A stretch of DNA of 64,000 nt from Streptomyces olindensis (lineage in GTDB: Bacteria; Actinomycetota; Actinomycetes; Streptomycetales; Streptomycetaceae). The translations under genes were made by a program, and so were the position numbers. Under the pieces are notes generated by a model, which ran no database searches, was not told the origin of the DNA, and worked only from the letters and a program-made list of their open reading frames with translations. Below, piece after piece: positions 1-6,948 of this stretch (its first letter is position 1; each line of letters opens with the position of its first letter). Where the stretch lies: the NCBI GenBank assembly GCA_000696115.1, contig JJOH01000005.1:238773-302772 (forward strand), written 5' to 3'.

Positions 1-67
1 CCGCGCGCTCCGCGACGTCGCGGATGGTCGCCCGGCCGGCGTCGTTCGTCGCCTTGCGCTGACTCAC
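1..67 (-). CDS. LacI-family transcriptional regulator, N-terminal fragment (runs off the left edge)
   Basis: Only the first 22 codons lie in the window. Read leftward from a GTG at 67-65 they give SQRKATNDAGRATIRDVAER after the start, and the stretch RATIRDVAERA is the first helix of a LacI helix-turn-helix. A good ribosome site (AAGGAG, complement of 76-81) sits 8 bases before the GTG, which decides the start. LacI proteins normally bind inverted-repeat operators and release them on binding a sugar. It lies on the same strand as, and downstream of, the hydroxyacid dehydrogenase, beside a polysaccharide locus, so it is a candidate local regulator. The effector-binding domain is not visible. 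Confidence 0.8.
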   Translation of the reverse strand, partial: MSQRKATNDAGRATIRDVAERA

Positions 68-536
68 CCTTGCGGCTCCTTCACGGTAGTGGCCCGGCCC
101 GTCGTGGTCCGGTCGCCGGCGGTCCGGCCCGATGGCGGGCCCCCGGTCCGTTGCGGCCGGCGGTCCGTCGACGAACTGCCGACGAACTGCCGACGGACAC
201 GGTCCGGGCCTCGCGTCCGGCCGTCGCGGCCCGACCCGATGCGCGGTCCGGTTCCGTCGCGCCGTCCGGTTGTCGCGTCGTCCGGTCCGGTCACGAACCG
301 TCCGCCGCGGTCCGGTTCGGCCGCGTCGTCCGGTCCGGTCGCGCACCGGTCCTCCGCGGTCCGGACGTGCCCCGTCCCGCGGCGCCGGCTGCCGGGGCCG
401 CGCCCGCGCCGGTGCGGAAACCGTATCCCATCGTCACTCCAGGCCGGAGGGCCTGTGGACAACGGTCCGAGGCGCCGGCCAGCCGCCGGGGCCGACGGGG
501 CATGCCGACGGGCCGGACGACCCGCCCGCCGACGGG
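68..536. other. Non-coding interval rich in GGTCCGG repeats
   Basis: I see no convincing gene here. From about 100 to 365 the heptamer GGTCCGG or a one-base variant recurs roughly eight times, often as CGGTCCGGT. A perfect 11-bp tandem duplication, GACGAACTGCC, occupies 170-180 and 181-191. Open frames exist on both strands but consist of Arg/Pro/Gly-rich low-complexity translation typical of non-coding high-GC DNA. It separates the hydroxyacid dehydrogenase from the LacI gene downstream of it. Confidence 0.6.
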
Positions 537-1550
537 TCACGCCACCCGAGCGAGGTCCGCGTGCCGCACCTCGTGCTCCGGCTGCAGGCCCGCCACCAGG
601 CGCTCCAGTTCCTCCACGACGATGCGGCCGAGCCGCTCCAGTTCGTTGCCGAGGGACCCGGCGATGTGCGGGGTGAGGAACACGTTGGGCAGGTGGTAGA
701 GCGGCGATCCCGCGGGCAGCGGCTCCGGGTCGGTGACGTCGAGGACCGCGCTGAGCCGGCCGGAGACCAGCTCGTCGGTGAGCGCCTCGTGGTCGACCAG
801 CGCGCCGCGGGCGGTGTTGATGAGCACGCCGCCGTCCCGGACCAGGGCGAGCCGGTCGCGGTCGAGCATGTGGTGGGTCTCGGGGATGTCGGGGGCGTGC
901 AGGCTCACGATGTCGCTGTGTCCGAGCAGGTCCTCCAGCGACAGCGACTCGGCGCCGAGGGCGGCGGCCTCGGCGGGGCTGACGTAGGGGTCGTGCAGCA
1001 GGACGGTGAGGTCGAACGGCCGCAGCAGCTCCAGCAGCCTGCGGCCCACGCGCGAGGCGCCGATGACGCCGACGCGGCGGCGGAGGTTCCCGGTCGCCGC
1101 GGTCTCGGCGGGGCCCGGGTAGGCGTGGGTGCGGCGGAAGCGCTCGCGGTGGTCGAAGGTGTCCTTGCCCACCAGCAGGATCATCGCGAGCGTGTACTCG
1201 GCGACCGGCAGGGCGTTGCCCGTCACCGCGCTGGAGACGGTGACCCCGCGTTCCCACAGGGCCTCGCCGACCAGGGAGCGGACGGACCCGGCCGCGTGCA
1301 GGACGGCGCCGAGCTTCGGGGCCGCCGCGAGGACGCCGGCGTCCAGATGGGGGCAGCCCCAGCCGGTGATCAGCATCTCGGCGGAGGCCAGGGTGGCGGC
1401 CGCGGCCGGATCGGCGAAGTCCCGCACCACCAACCCGGGGTCGATGTCGGCCGTGCGCCTCAACCGCTCCATCAGCGGCGGAGGAAAGAGCAGCGGGAGG
1501 TGCACCGGGTCCATCGCGAACACGGCCCTCGGCAGCTGGGGGCTGGGCAT
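537..1550 (-). CDS. D-isomer-specific 2-hydroxyacid dehydrogenase
   Basis: This 337-residue protein has the layout of NAD(P)-dependent D-2-hydroxyacid dehydrogenases, cytosolic enzymes that interconvert 2-keto and 2-hydroxy acids. Visible landmarks are the nucleotide-binding segment GVIGASRVGRRLLELL, the catalytic Arg in INTARGALVD, the Glu region DVTDPEPLP and the catalytic His in TPHIAGS. It reads away from the binding-protein operon that starts at 2180. A close paralogue lies at 54928-55935, and both have a similar imperfect palindrome just upstream (here 1583-1600), so they are probably co-regulated. A role in metabolism of sugar-derived acids released by the adjacent locus is an inference; the substrate cannot be read from the sequence. 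Confidence 0.88.
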   Translation of the reverse strand: MPSPQLPRAVFAMDPVHLPLLFPPPLMERLRRTADIDPGLVVRDFADPAAAATLASAEMLITGWGCPHLDAGVLAAAPKLGAVLHAAGSVRSLVGEALWERGVTVSSAVTGNALPVAEYTLAMILLVGKDTFDHRERFRRTHAYPGPAETAATGNLRRRVGVIGASRVGRRLLELLRPFDLTVLLHDPYVSPAEAAALGAESLSLEDLLGHSDIVSLHAPDIPETHHMLDRDRLALVRDGGVLINTARGALVDHEALTDELVSGRLSAVLDVTDPEPLPAGSPLYHLPNVFLTPHIAGSLGNELERLGRIVVEELERLVAGLQPEHEVRHADLARVA

Positions 1551-1572
1551 GACTCTCCTGGAGCTGTGGACG

Positions 1573-1583
1573 GAAACTGTTTC
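1573..1583. promoter_or_regulatory. Short palindrome GAAACTGTTTC
   Basis: Perfect 5-bp arms (GAAAC/GTTTC) around one base, 23 bases upstream of the dehydrogenase start and abutting the larger element at 1583-1600. It may be part of the same operator or a second half-site. Confidence 0.4.
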
Positions 1584-1600
1584 AGAAAGCGCCTTCTACC
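1583..1600. promoter_or_regulatory. Candidate LacI-type operator, shared with the paralogous promoter at 54880-54897
   Basis: On the minus strand this reads GTAGAAGGCGCTTTCTG, an imperfect palindrome with AGAA/TTCT arms around a CG-centred core. The paralogous dehydrogenase at 54928 has GTAGAAAACGCTCTCTAC at 54880-54897. A similar TAGAAAGCGCTTGTC lies at 28594-28608 before the acetylesterase gene. CG-centred palindromes are typical LacI-family sites. The regulator is not identified. Confidence 0.6.
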
Positions 1601-1798
1601 GTAGATCCGCCGGGAAGCGGCGGTCAATCGCCAGGGCCGGGGAGGTCTCCGAAGCCGCCGGATCGGGGCAACGACCTCGGAAGGAGCGGGCAGTGGCGGG
1701 AGAAGGCGGGCCAGAGTGGCGCGGAGGGGGTGATGGGCCGGTCGCCAGGACACCGCAGGCCTGGACGCAGACTGAGGCCGCTGCCAGTCCTGTTTCTG

Positions 1799-1810
1799 GA
1801 AATCGATTAC
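1799..1810. promoter_or_regulatory. AATCGATT-containing regulatory element
   Basis: GAAATCGATTAC sits in the 629-bp intergenic region before the binding-protein operon. The 10-mer GAAATCGATT recurs in reverse orientation at 28528-28537, between the rhamnogalacturonan lyase and acetylesterase genes. The 8-bp self-complementary core AATCGATT also occurs at 44521-44528. It is AT-rich for this genome and lies only between genes at these three places. Confidence 0.45.
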
Positions 1811-1882
1811 TGACGTTTCGGCGGTCCGGAGTCGACCCGCTGAGTGTCCTTTCCGGGGTATCACTGCCCGGATGGCCGACTC

Positions 1883-1896
1883 GGCAACCGGTTCCC
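1883..1896. promoter_or_regulatory. Candidate LacI operator GGCAACCGGTTCCC
   Basis: The 13-mer GCAACCGGTTCCC (1884-1896) occurs identically at 18111-18123, upstream of the LacI gene at 16978-18045. The ideal palindrome would be GGCAACCGGTTGCC. A second copy, GGCAACCGGTTG on the minus strand, lies at 2097-2108. Two copies before the transport operon and one before a LacI gene is the usual arrangement for an autoregulated local repressor. Confidence 0.6.
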
Positions 1897-2096
1897 GAAT
1901 GTCTTGCCGACCGGACGTCGGGTCCGCCCTTGTTCGCGGCGGTCCGGCTGCCACTCCGGCGACCTGATCGCGACGGACGAAACCAGGCGTTTCCGGACAT
2001 CCGGCGCATGACGTCGAGGTTGCACAGTCTTTTCGAAAGTTCGCCGAGGCTCTTGACGCGCCATGCTGACCGGAAGAAGCTCTGCCCCACGCACAA

Positions 2097-2108
2097 CAAC
2101 CGGTTGCC
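2097..2108. promoter_or_regulatory. Second AACCGGTT operator copy before the transport operon
   Basis: CAACCGGTTGCC on the plus strand, which is GGCAACCGGTTG on the minus strand, about 70 bases before the binding-protein start at 2180. It shares the core and one full flank with the sites at 1883-1896 and 18111-18123. Confidence 0.5.
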
Positions 2109-2179
2109 AAGGCGCCTTCTGGTCGGCGCTCCGGCGCGGAGCCGGTATTTCGAACAGCAGAGCAGGAGGTGGTGCGTTC

Positions 2180-3529
2180 ATGCACCCACGTGCTGGTGCT
2201 TCCCTGAGCCGCCGCCGATTCCTCGCCCTCTCGGCAGCCGGCGCCGCCACGGGCGCGGCGTCGCTGAGCGGCTGCGCGATGCAGGTCTCCAGCGGCGTCA
2301 GCGGCGGCGGGGAGACCGTCACGTTGATGGTCAAGCCCGACGACCTCTCCCCGGAACTGGTCCGGCAGGCCCAGAAGGACATCGGCGTCAAGATCGTCAC
2401 GGTGCGGTACGACATCACCAAGCTCATCGGCATGATGACGAACGGCGCCCCGCCCGACCTGGTCCGCGGCGTCGGCGCCACGGACGCGCCCTACTTCGCG
2501 GCGCGCGACGTGATGGAGGATCTCGACCCCTACTTCGCCCGGAGCACGGTCCTCAGGGCCGACGACCTCGACCCGGTCAACGACCTGTGGCGCTACGACG
2601 GCCGCACCCAGGGCAAGGGCCCCCGCTTCGGCATGGCCAAGGACTTCTCCCAGGACTCCATGTTCTGGTACAACACCGCGCTCTTCGACGAGGCCGGAGT
2701 CGGCTACCCGCCGGAGACCGAGCCCGTCACCTACGAGGAGTGGCTGGAGAACGCCAAGCGGCTCACCCGGCGCAAGAACGGCCAGACGACCGTCTTCGGC
2801 GGCAGCTACAACGGCGTCTCGACCCCCAACCTCCTGGCGAGCCTGACGGCCGCCGCCGGCGGCAGCCTCTTCAACGACGACTTCTCCCGCATCGACTTCA
2901 CCACCCCCGAAGCCCGCAAGGCCCTGGCCTGGTACATCGAGTACGGCCGCAGCAGGGTCGGCCCGAGCATCGTCCAGCCGGATCCCAACACCTGGGACGG
3001 CCCCACCTTCCAGGCCAACCGCATGGCCATGTCCAACTCCGGCTACTGGCTCGGCGGCCTGATCAACGCCGACAAGAAGCTGGCGCCGCACGCCCGCCTC
3101 GCCCCGGCCCCGGTCTTCGAGGGCGGCCGACGGGTCAGCCCCTGCCAGGCCGGCACCGGCCTGTGGATGCCGAAGAAGGCGCGGAACAAGGACGCCGCCT
3201 GGCGGGTCTTCGAGTGGTTCTTCGGCGAGGGCCCCGCCAAGGCCCGCGCCTCCAGCGGCTGGGGCATCCCCAGCCTGAAGTCGCTGCGCCCGCTGATGCC
3301 CGCCCAGGAGGACTACCAGAAGCGGGTGCTGAAGGTGCAGAACGCCGAGCTGGAGCACTTCTCGGTGATCGCCTACACCCCCTACGCGACGGCGGACTCG
3401 CTCTACGCCCTGTTCAACCAGGAGGCCCCGGCCGCGATGAACGGCCGGATGTCCGTCGACACGCTGGCGGGCCGCCTGAACTCGCTGATGAACGAGCAAC
3501 TCGAGCGCGGTAAGGAGCAGGTGGGATGA
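2180..3529 (+). CDS. CUT1 ABC transporter, extracellular sugar-binding lipoprotein
   Basis: This 449-residue protein is the solute-binding component of a carbohydrate ABC importer. The ATG at 2180 follows AGGAGGT at a spacing of 9 bases. The N-terminus carries a Tat-like SRRRFLAL stretch (residues 10-17) and a lipobox LSGC with Cys32 as the lipidated residue, so the mature protein is anchored on the outer face of the membrane. The body has the family 1 solute-binding fold (for example FWYNTALFDEAGV and a NRMAMSNSGYW segment). Its stop overlaps the first permease start by 4 bases (ATGA). No ATPase gene follows, so it probably uses a shared MsiK-type ATPase encoded elsewhere. Pectin or uronic-acid oligosaccharides are the likely ligands from the downstream enzymes. 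Operator-like repeats at 1883 and 2097 suggest LacI control. Confidence 0.92.
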   Translation: MHPRAGASLSRRRFLALSAAGAATGAASLSGCAMQVSSGVSGGGETVTLMVKPDDLSPELVRQAQKDIGVKIVTVRYDITKLIGMMTNGAPPDLVRGVGATDAPYFAARDVMEDLDPYFARSTVLRADDLDPVNDLWRYDGRTQGKGPRFGMAKDFSQDSMFWYNTALFDEAGVGYPPETEPVTYEEWLENAKRLTRRKNGQTTVFGGSYNGVSTPNLLASLTAAAGGSLFNDDFSRIDFTTPEARKALAWYIEYGRSRVGPSIVQPDPNTWDGPTFQANRMAMSNSGYWLGGLINADKKLAPHARLAPAPVFEGGRRVSPCQAGTGLWMPKKARNKDAAWRVFEWFFGEGPAKARASSGWGIPSLKSLRPLMPAQEDYQKRVLKVQNAELEHFSVIAYTPYATADSLYALFNQEAPAAMNGRMSVDTLAGRLNSLMNEQLERGKEQVG

Positions 3530-4521
3530 CGGTCGACCAGATATCCGTCGCGGACAGGACCGGCCCGGCCGCGAGCAGCGGGCGCGCCACTCCGGACCGG
3601 CGGCTCCGGATCTCCATGACGGGGCGCAGGCACCGCGCTTTCTACCTGTTCACCTCGCCCTGGATCATCGGTTTCCTGTTGCTGACCGTCGTTCCGATGG
3701 CGTACGCGCTGTGGCTGAGCTTCACCACGTACGACGGCATCTCCCCGCACTGGCGGTACGTCGGCCTCGGCAACTACACCGAGCTGTTCGCCGACCCGCA
3801 GACCTGGAACTCCCTGGGCCGCACGGGCCTGTTCGCCCTCACCTCCGTACCGCTGTCGATCGTCGCCGGGCTCGCGCTCGCCGTGCTGGTCAACCGGCCG
3901 GTCAAGGCACGCGGGCTGTTCCGCACGCTGCTCTATCTGCCGGCCGTGGTGCCGCCGGTGGGCGTCGGCCTCACCTTCAAGGCGCTCTTCGACCAGAACT
4001 CCGGTGCCGCCAACGGCGTCATCACCCTCTTCGGCTTCGACGCGCTCGGCTGGCTCGCCGACCCCTACGCCCGCTACGTGCTGCTGATGAGCGTGCTGTG
4101 GGCCGCCGGAAACGTCATGATCATCTCGCTGGCGGGGCTCCAGGACGTGCCCCGCGAGCTGCACGAGGCCGCCCGGATCGACGGGGCGAGCGCCTGGCGG
4201 ACGTTCCGCAGCATCACCGTGCCGCTGCTGTCGCCGGTGCTGCTCTTCCAGACCGTCACCGGCGTGATCGCGTCCGTGCAGACCATCATGCCGCTGCTGC
4301 TCACCCCCGACGGCACCACGGCGGGCGTCACCGCGCTGCCGCAGTCGAACTACCTCTACATGATGCACGTGTTCTCGCAGTACTTCGCGCTCGGCCGCTA
4401 CGGCTACGCCTCCGCGCTGCTGTGGGTGCTCTTCGTGCTGATCCTGATCGCCACCGGGCTCATCTTCAGGTTCACGTCCGGCGTGGTGTTCTACAACGTC
4501 GACCCGGAGGCGAAGAAGTGA
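3526..4521 (+). CDS. CUT1 ABC transporter permease (first subunit)
   Basis: This 331-residue membrane protein resembles MalF/LacF-type permeases. A cytoplasmic leader of about 40 residues is followed by the first hydrophobic segment (AFYLFTSPWIIGFLLLTVVP) and further membrane helices. The EAA loop that contacts the ATPase is visible as ELHEAARIDGASAWRTFRSI. Its start overlaps the binding-protein stop (ATGA) and its stop overlaps the next permease start (GTGA), so the three transport genes are translationally coupled. It forms a heterodimeric channel with the product of 4518-5381. Confidence 0.93.
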   Translation: MTVDQISVADRTGPAASSGRATPDRRLRISMTGRRHRAFYLFTSPWIIGFLLLTVVPMAYALWLSFTTYDGISPHWRYVGLGNYTELFADPQTWNSLGRTGLFALTSVPLSIVAGLALAVLVNRPVKARGLFRTLLYLPAVVPPVGVGLTFKALFDQNSGAANGVITLFGFDALGWLADPYARYVLLMSVLWAAGNVMIISLAGLQDVPRELHEAARIDGASAWRTFRSITVPLLSPVLLFQTVTGVIASVQTIMPLLLTPDGTTAGVTALPQSNYLYMMHVFSQYFALGRYGYASALLWVLFVLILIATGLIFRFTSGVVFYNVDPEAKK

Positions 4522-5381
4522 CCGCCACCAGTCCGCTCCCCGACTCCGCGCCCCGGGTGCGGATCCGCGTCCACCGCCTGGTCCTCTACACGGTCCTCGT
4601 CGTCATCACCGGGCTGTTCGTCGGCCCCTTCGGCTGGCTGATCCTCAGCGGCCTGAAGACCCCGGCGGAACTGGCCGCGTCCCCCGTGCACTGGCTGCCC
4701 ACCGACTTCCAGTGGCACAACTTCGCCGACGCCTTCCACCTGATCGACTTCCTCGGCTACGCCCGCAACTCCCTGATCATCGCGCTCATCTACGCCACGC
4801 TCGTCACCCTCAGCTCGGCCTGGGTCGGCTTCGGCTTCGCCCGGCTGGACGCCCCCGGCAAGAAGACGCTGTTCGGCATCCTCATCGGCTCGATGATGCT
4901 GCCCCAGATGATCACCCTGCTGCCGACGTACCTGATCTTCGCCAAGCTCGGCATGGTCGACACGTACTGGCCGTGGGTGCTGTGGGGGCTGGCCGCCGCC
5001 CCCTACCTGGTCTTCCTCTTCCGGCAGTTCTTCGCCGGGCTGCCCCGGGAGCTGGAGGAGGCCGCCATCGTCGACGGCTGCGGCTACGGCACGATCTTCT
5101 GGCGGATCTTCCTGCCGCAGTCCTGGCCCGTGCTCTCCGCGAGCTTCGTCATCGCCTTCACCTGGTCCTGGGGCGACTACATCGCCCCCCAACTGCTGCT
5201 CTCCACCGACAGGTCCACTCTCGCCGTGGCCGTGATGACCACGTACGTCACCTCGGCCGGCACGCCCGTCGCCAACCTCCAGGCCGCCGCCTCCGTGATG
5301 TACGTCGTGCCGATCCTGCTGATCTTCCTGATCGCCCAGCGCGGCTTCGTCGCCGGGATGTCCACGACCGGACTGAAGTAG
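4518..5381 (+). CDS. CUT1 ABC transporter permease (second subunit)
   Basis: This 287-residue protein is of the MalG/LacG type. I chose the GTG at 4518, which overlaps the preceding stop as GTGA and gives VTATSPLPDSAPRVRIRVHR before the first membrane segment; longer frames upstream only shadow the first permease. The EAA motif appears as ELEEAAIVDGCGYGTIFWRI, and the C-terminus QRGFVAGMSTTGLK matches the usual ending of this family (G-x-T-x-GxxK). It completes the membrane channel. The next gene starts 34 bases later behind an AAGGAG site, so it is probably in the same transcript. Confidence 0.93.
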   Translation: MTATSPLPDSAPRVRIRVHRLVLYTVLVVITGLFVGPFGWLILSGLKTPAELAASPVHWLPTDFQWHNFADAFHLIDFLGYARNSLIIALIYATLVTLSSAWVGFGFARLDAPGKKTLFGILIGSMMLPQMITLLPTYLIFAKLGMVDTYWPWVLWGLAAAPYLVFLFRQFFAGLPRELEEAAIVDGCGYGTIFWRIFLPQSWPVLSASFVIAFTWSWGDYIAPQLLLSTDRSTLAVAVMTTYVTSAGTPVANLQAAASVMYVVPILLIFLIAQRGFVAGMSTTGLK

Positions 5382-5415
5382 CCCCGCTTACCGAACCTTT
5401 TGCAAGGAGTTACGC

Positions 5416-6948
5416 ATGAACACGCCCCTGTCACGCAGAACCACCCTCCAGGCCGCCGGTGTCATCGCCGCCGCCGGCTTGGCCGGCAGCATCGCGGGCA
5501 CCGCGCAGGCCGCCGCGGCGGATGAGACCGGCACCACCGGCGACAGCGTGGTCGTCCACCCGCCCCTTCCGCAGGTGCCTGTCAACAACTCCTTCACCGT
5601 CAAGGTCCGGCCGCTCGGAGGCACCTGGCAGAAGCTCGGCGTCCACCTGGCCAAGCTCGCCCTGATCGACCCCGTCACCGGCAGCAACCGCGCCCAGAAC
5701 TCCTCCTGGGCCGCCTTCGACTTCTCCGGCACCGTCGAGGTCGAGGTCACGTACAACCCGGGCGGCGGTGAGAAGGTCCGCATCCGCCCGGACTCGTACG
5801 GCATCAAGCCCGAGGTGCTCGGCAGCACCGCGCGCTTCACCCTGGACCGGCCCCGCAACCTCGTCGTCCAGATCGACGACAAGATCTTCGACTGCCTGCA
5901 CCTGTTCGCGAACCCGATCGAGCAGAACCCGCCCGCCGAGGGCGACAAGCACGTCATGTACTTCGGGCCGGGCCTGCACACCCACCCGGACCGGACGCTG
6001 CGTGTGCCCAGCAACACCACCGTCTATCTGGCGCCCGGTGCCGTCCTCACCTCCAACGTGATCTTCGAGAACGTGGAGAACTCCCGGCTGACCGGCCGCG
6101 GCGTGCTCTACAACTCCCCCGTCGGCGCGATGTTCATCCGCAAGTGCGAGAACGTGACCATCGACGGCGTCACCATCCTCAACCCCCGCTACGAGAACAT
6201 CAGGGTCGCCGAGTCCCAGAACCTCACCATCAAGAACCTGCGCGCCTTCAGCCACCAGGGCTGGGGTGACGGCATCCAGCTCTACTGCTCCGAGAACGTC
6301 ACGATCGACGGCTGCTTCCTGCGCACCTCCGACGACTCCGTCGCTCTCTACACCCACCGCTGGGACTTCTACGGCGACACCCGCAACATCACCGTCAAGA
6401 ACTGCTCCCTCTGGGCCGACGTCGCCCACCCGATCAACATCGGCGTGCACGGCAATTCCGACACCCCGGAGGTGCTGGAGAACCTGCGTTACGAGAACAT
6501 CGACATCCTCGACCACCGCGAGCCGCAGGTGACCTACCAGGGCGCCATCGCCTTCATGGTCGGCGACAGCAACCTCGTCCGGGACGTCAGGTTCGACGAC
6601 ATCCGCGTGGAGGACTTCCGCTGGGGCCAGCTCATCCACATGCGGGTCGAGTACAACCCGAAGTACAACACGTCGGCAGGCCGCGGCATCGAGTCCGTCT
6701 ACATCAAGGACCTCACCTACAACGGCAAGAACGCCGACCTCTCGATCATCGCCGGCCTCGACGCGGAGCACGCGATCAAGGACGTCACCTTCGAGAACCT
6801 CCGCGTCAACGGCAGGGTGATCGCCGACAGCACGGGCAAGCCGAGGTGGTATCTGGCCTCGGACGGCGTGCCCATGTTCGTCAACGAGCACGTGACGAAC
6901 CTGAAGTTCCTCACCACCGCCGAGGCCGCGGCGGCCGCCGCGTCATGA
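5416..6948 (+). CDS. Secreted right-handed beta-helix glycoside hydrolase (GH28-like, polygalacturonase superfamily)
   Basis: This 510-residue protein has a Tat signal (LSRRTTLQAAG, residues 5-15) ending near AQAAAA. The ATG at 5416 follows AAGGAG at 8 bases. After a beta-sandwich-like N-terminal domain (about 50-180), many short repeats such as NVTIDGVTI, NLTIKNL and NVTIDGCF form the coils of a pectin-lyase-like beta-helix. The segments WGDGIQLY, TSDDSVALY and GVHGNS sit where GH28 enzymes have their catalytic NTD, DD and GHG motifs, but only the paired Asp residues match well. GH49-type dextranases have a similar layout. Hydrolysis of galacturonan or a related polysaccharide outside the cell fits the context. 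Its stop overlaps the next start (ATGA). Confidence 0.75.
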   Translation: MNTPLSRRTTLQAAGVIAAAGLAGSIAGTAQAAAADETGTTGDSVVVHPPLPQVPVNNSFTVKVRPLGGTWQKLGVHLAKLALIDPVTGSNRAQNSSWAAFDFSGTVEVEVTYNPGGGEKVRIRPDSYGIKPEVLGSTARFTLDRPRNLVVQIDDKIFDCLHLFANPIEQNPPAEGDKHVMYFGPGLHTHPDRTLRVPSNTTVYLAPGAVLTSNVIFENVENSRLTGRGVLYNSPVGAMFIRKCENVTIDGVTILNPRYENIRVAESQNLTIKNLRAFSHQGWGDGIQLYCSENVTIDGCFLRTSDDSVALYTHRWDFYGDTRNITVKNCSLWADVAHPINIGVHGNSDTPEVLENLRYENIDILDHREPQVTYQGAIAFMVGDSNLVRDVRFDDIRVEDFRWGQLIHMRVEYNPKYNTSAGRGIESVYIKDLTYNGKNADLSIIAGLDAEHAIKDVTFENLRVNGRVIADSTGKPRWYLASDGVPMFVNEHVTNLKFLTTAEAAAAAAS

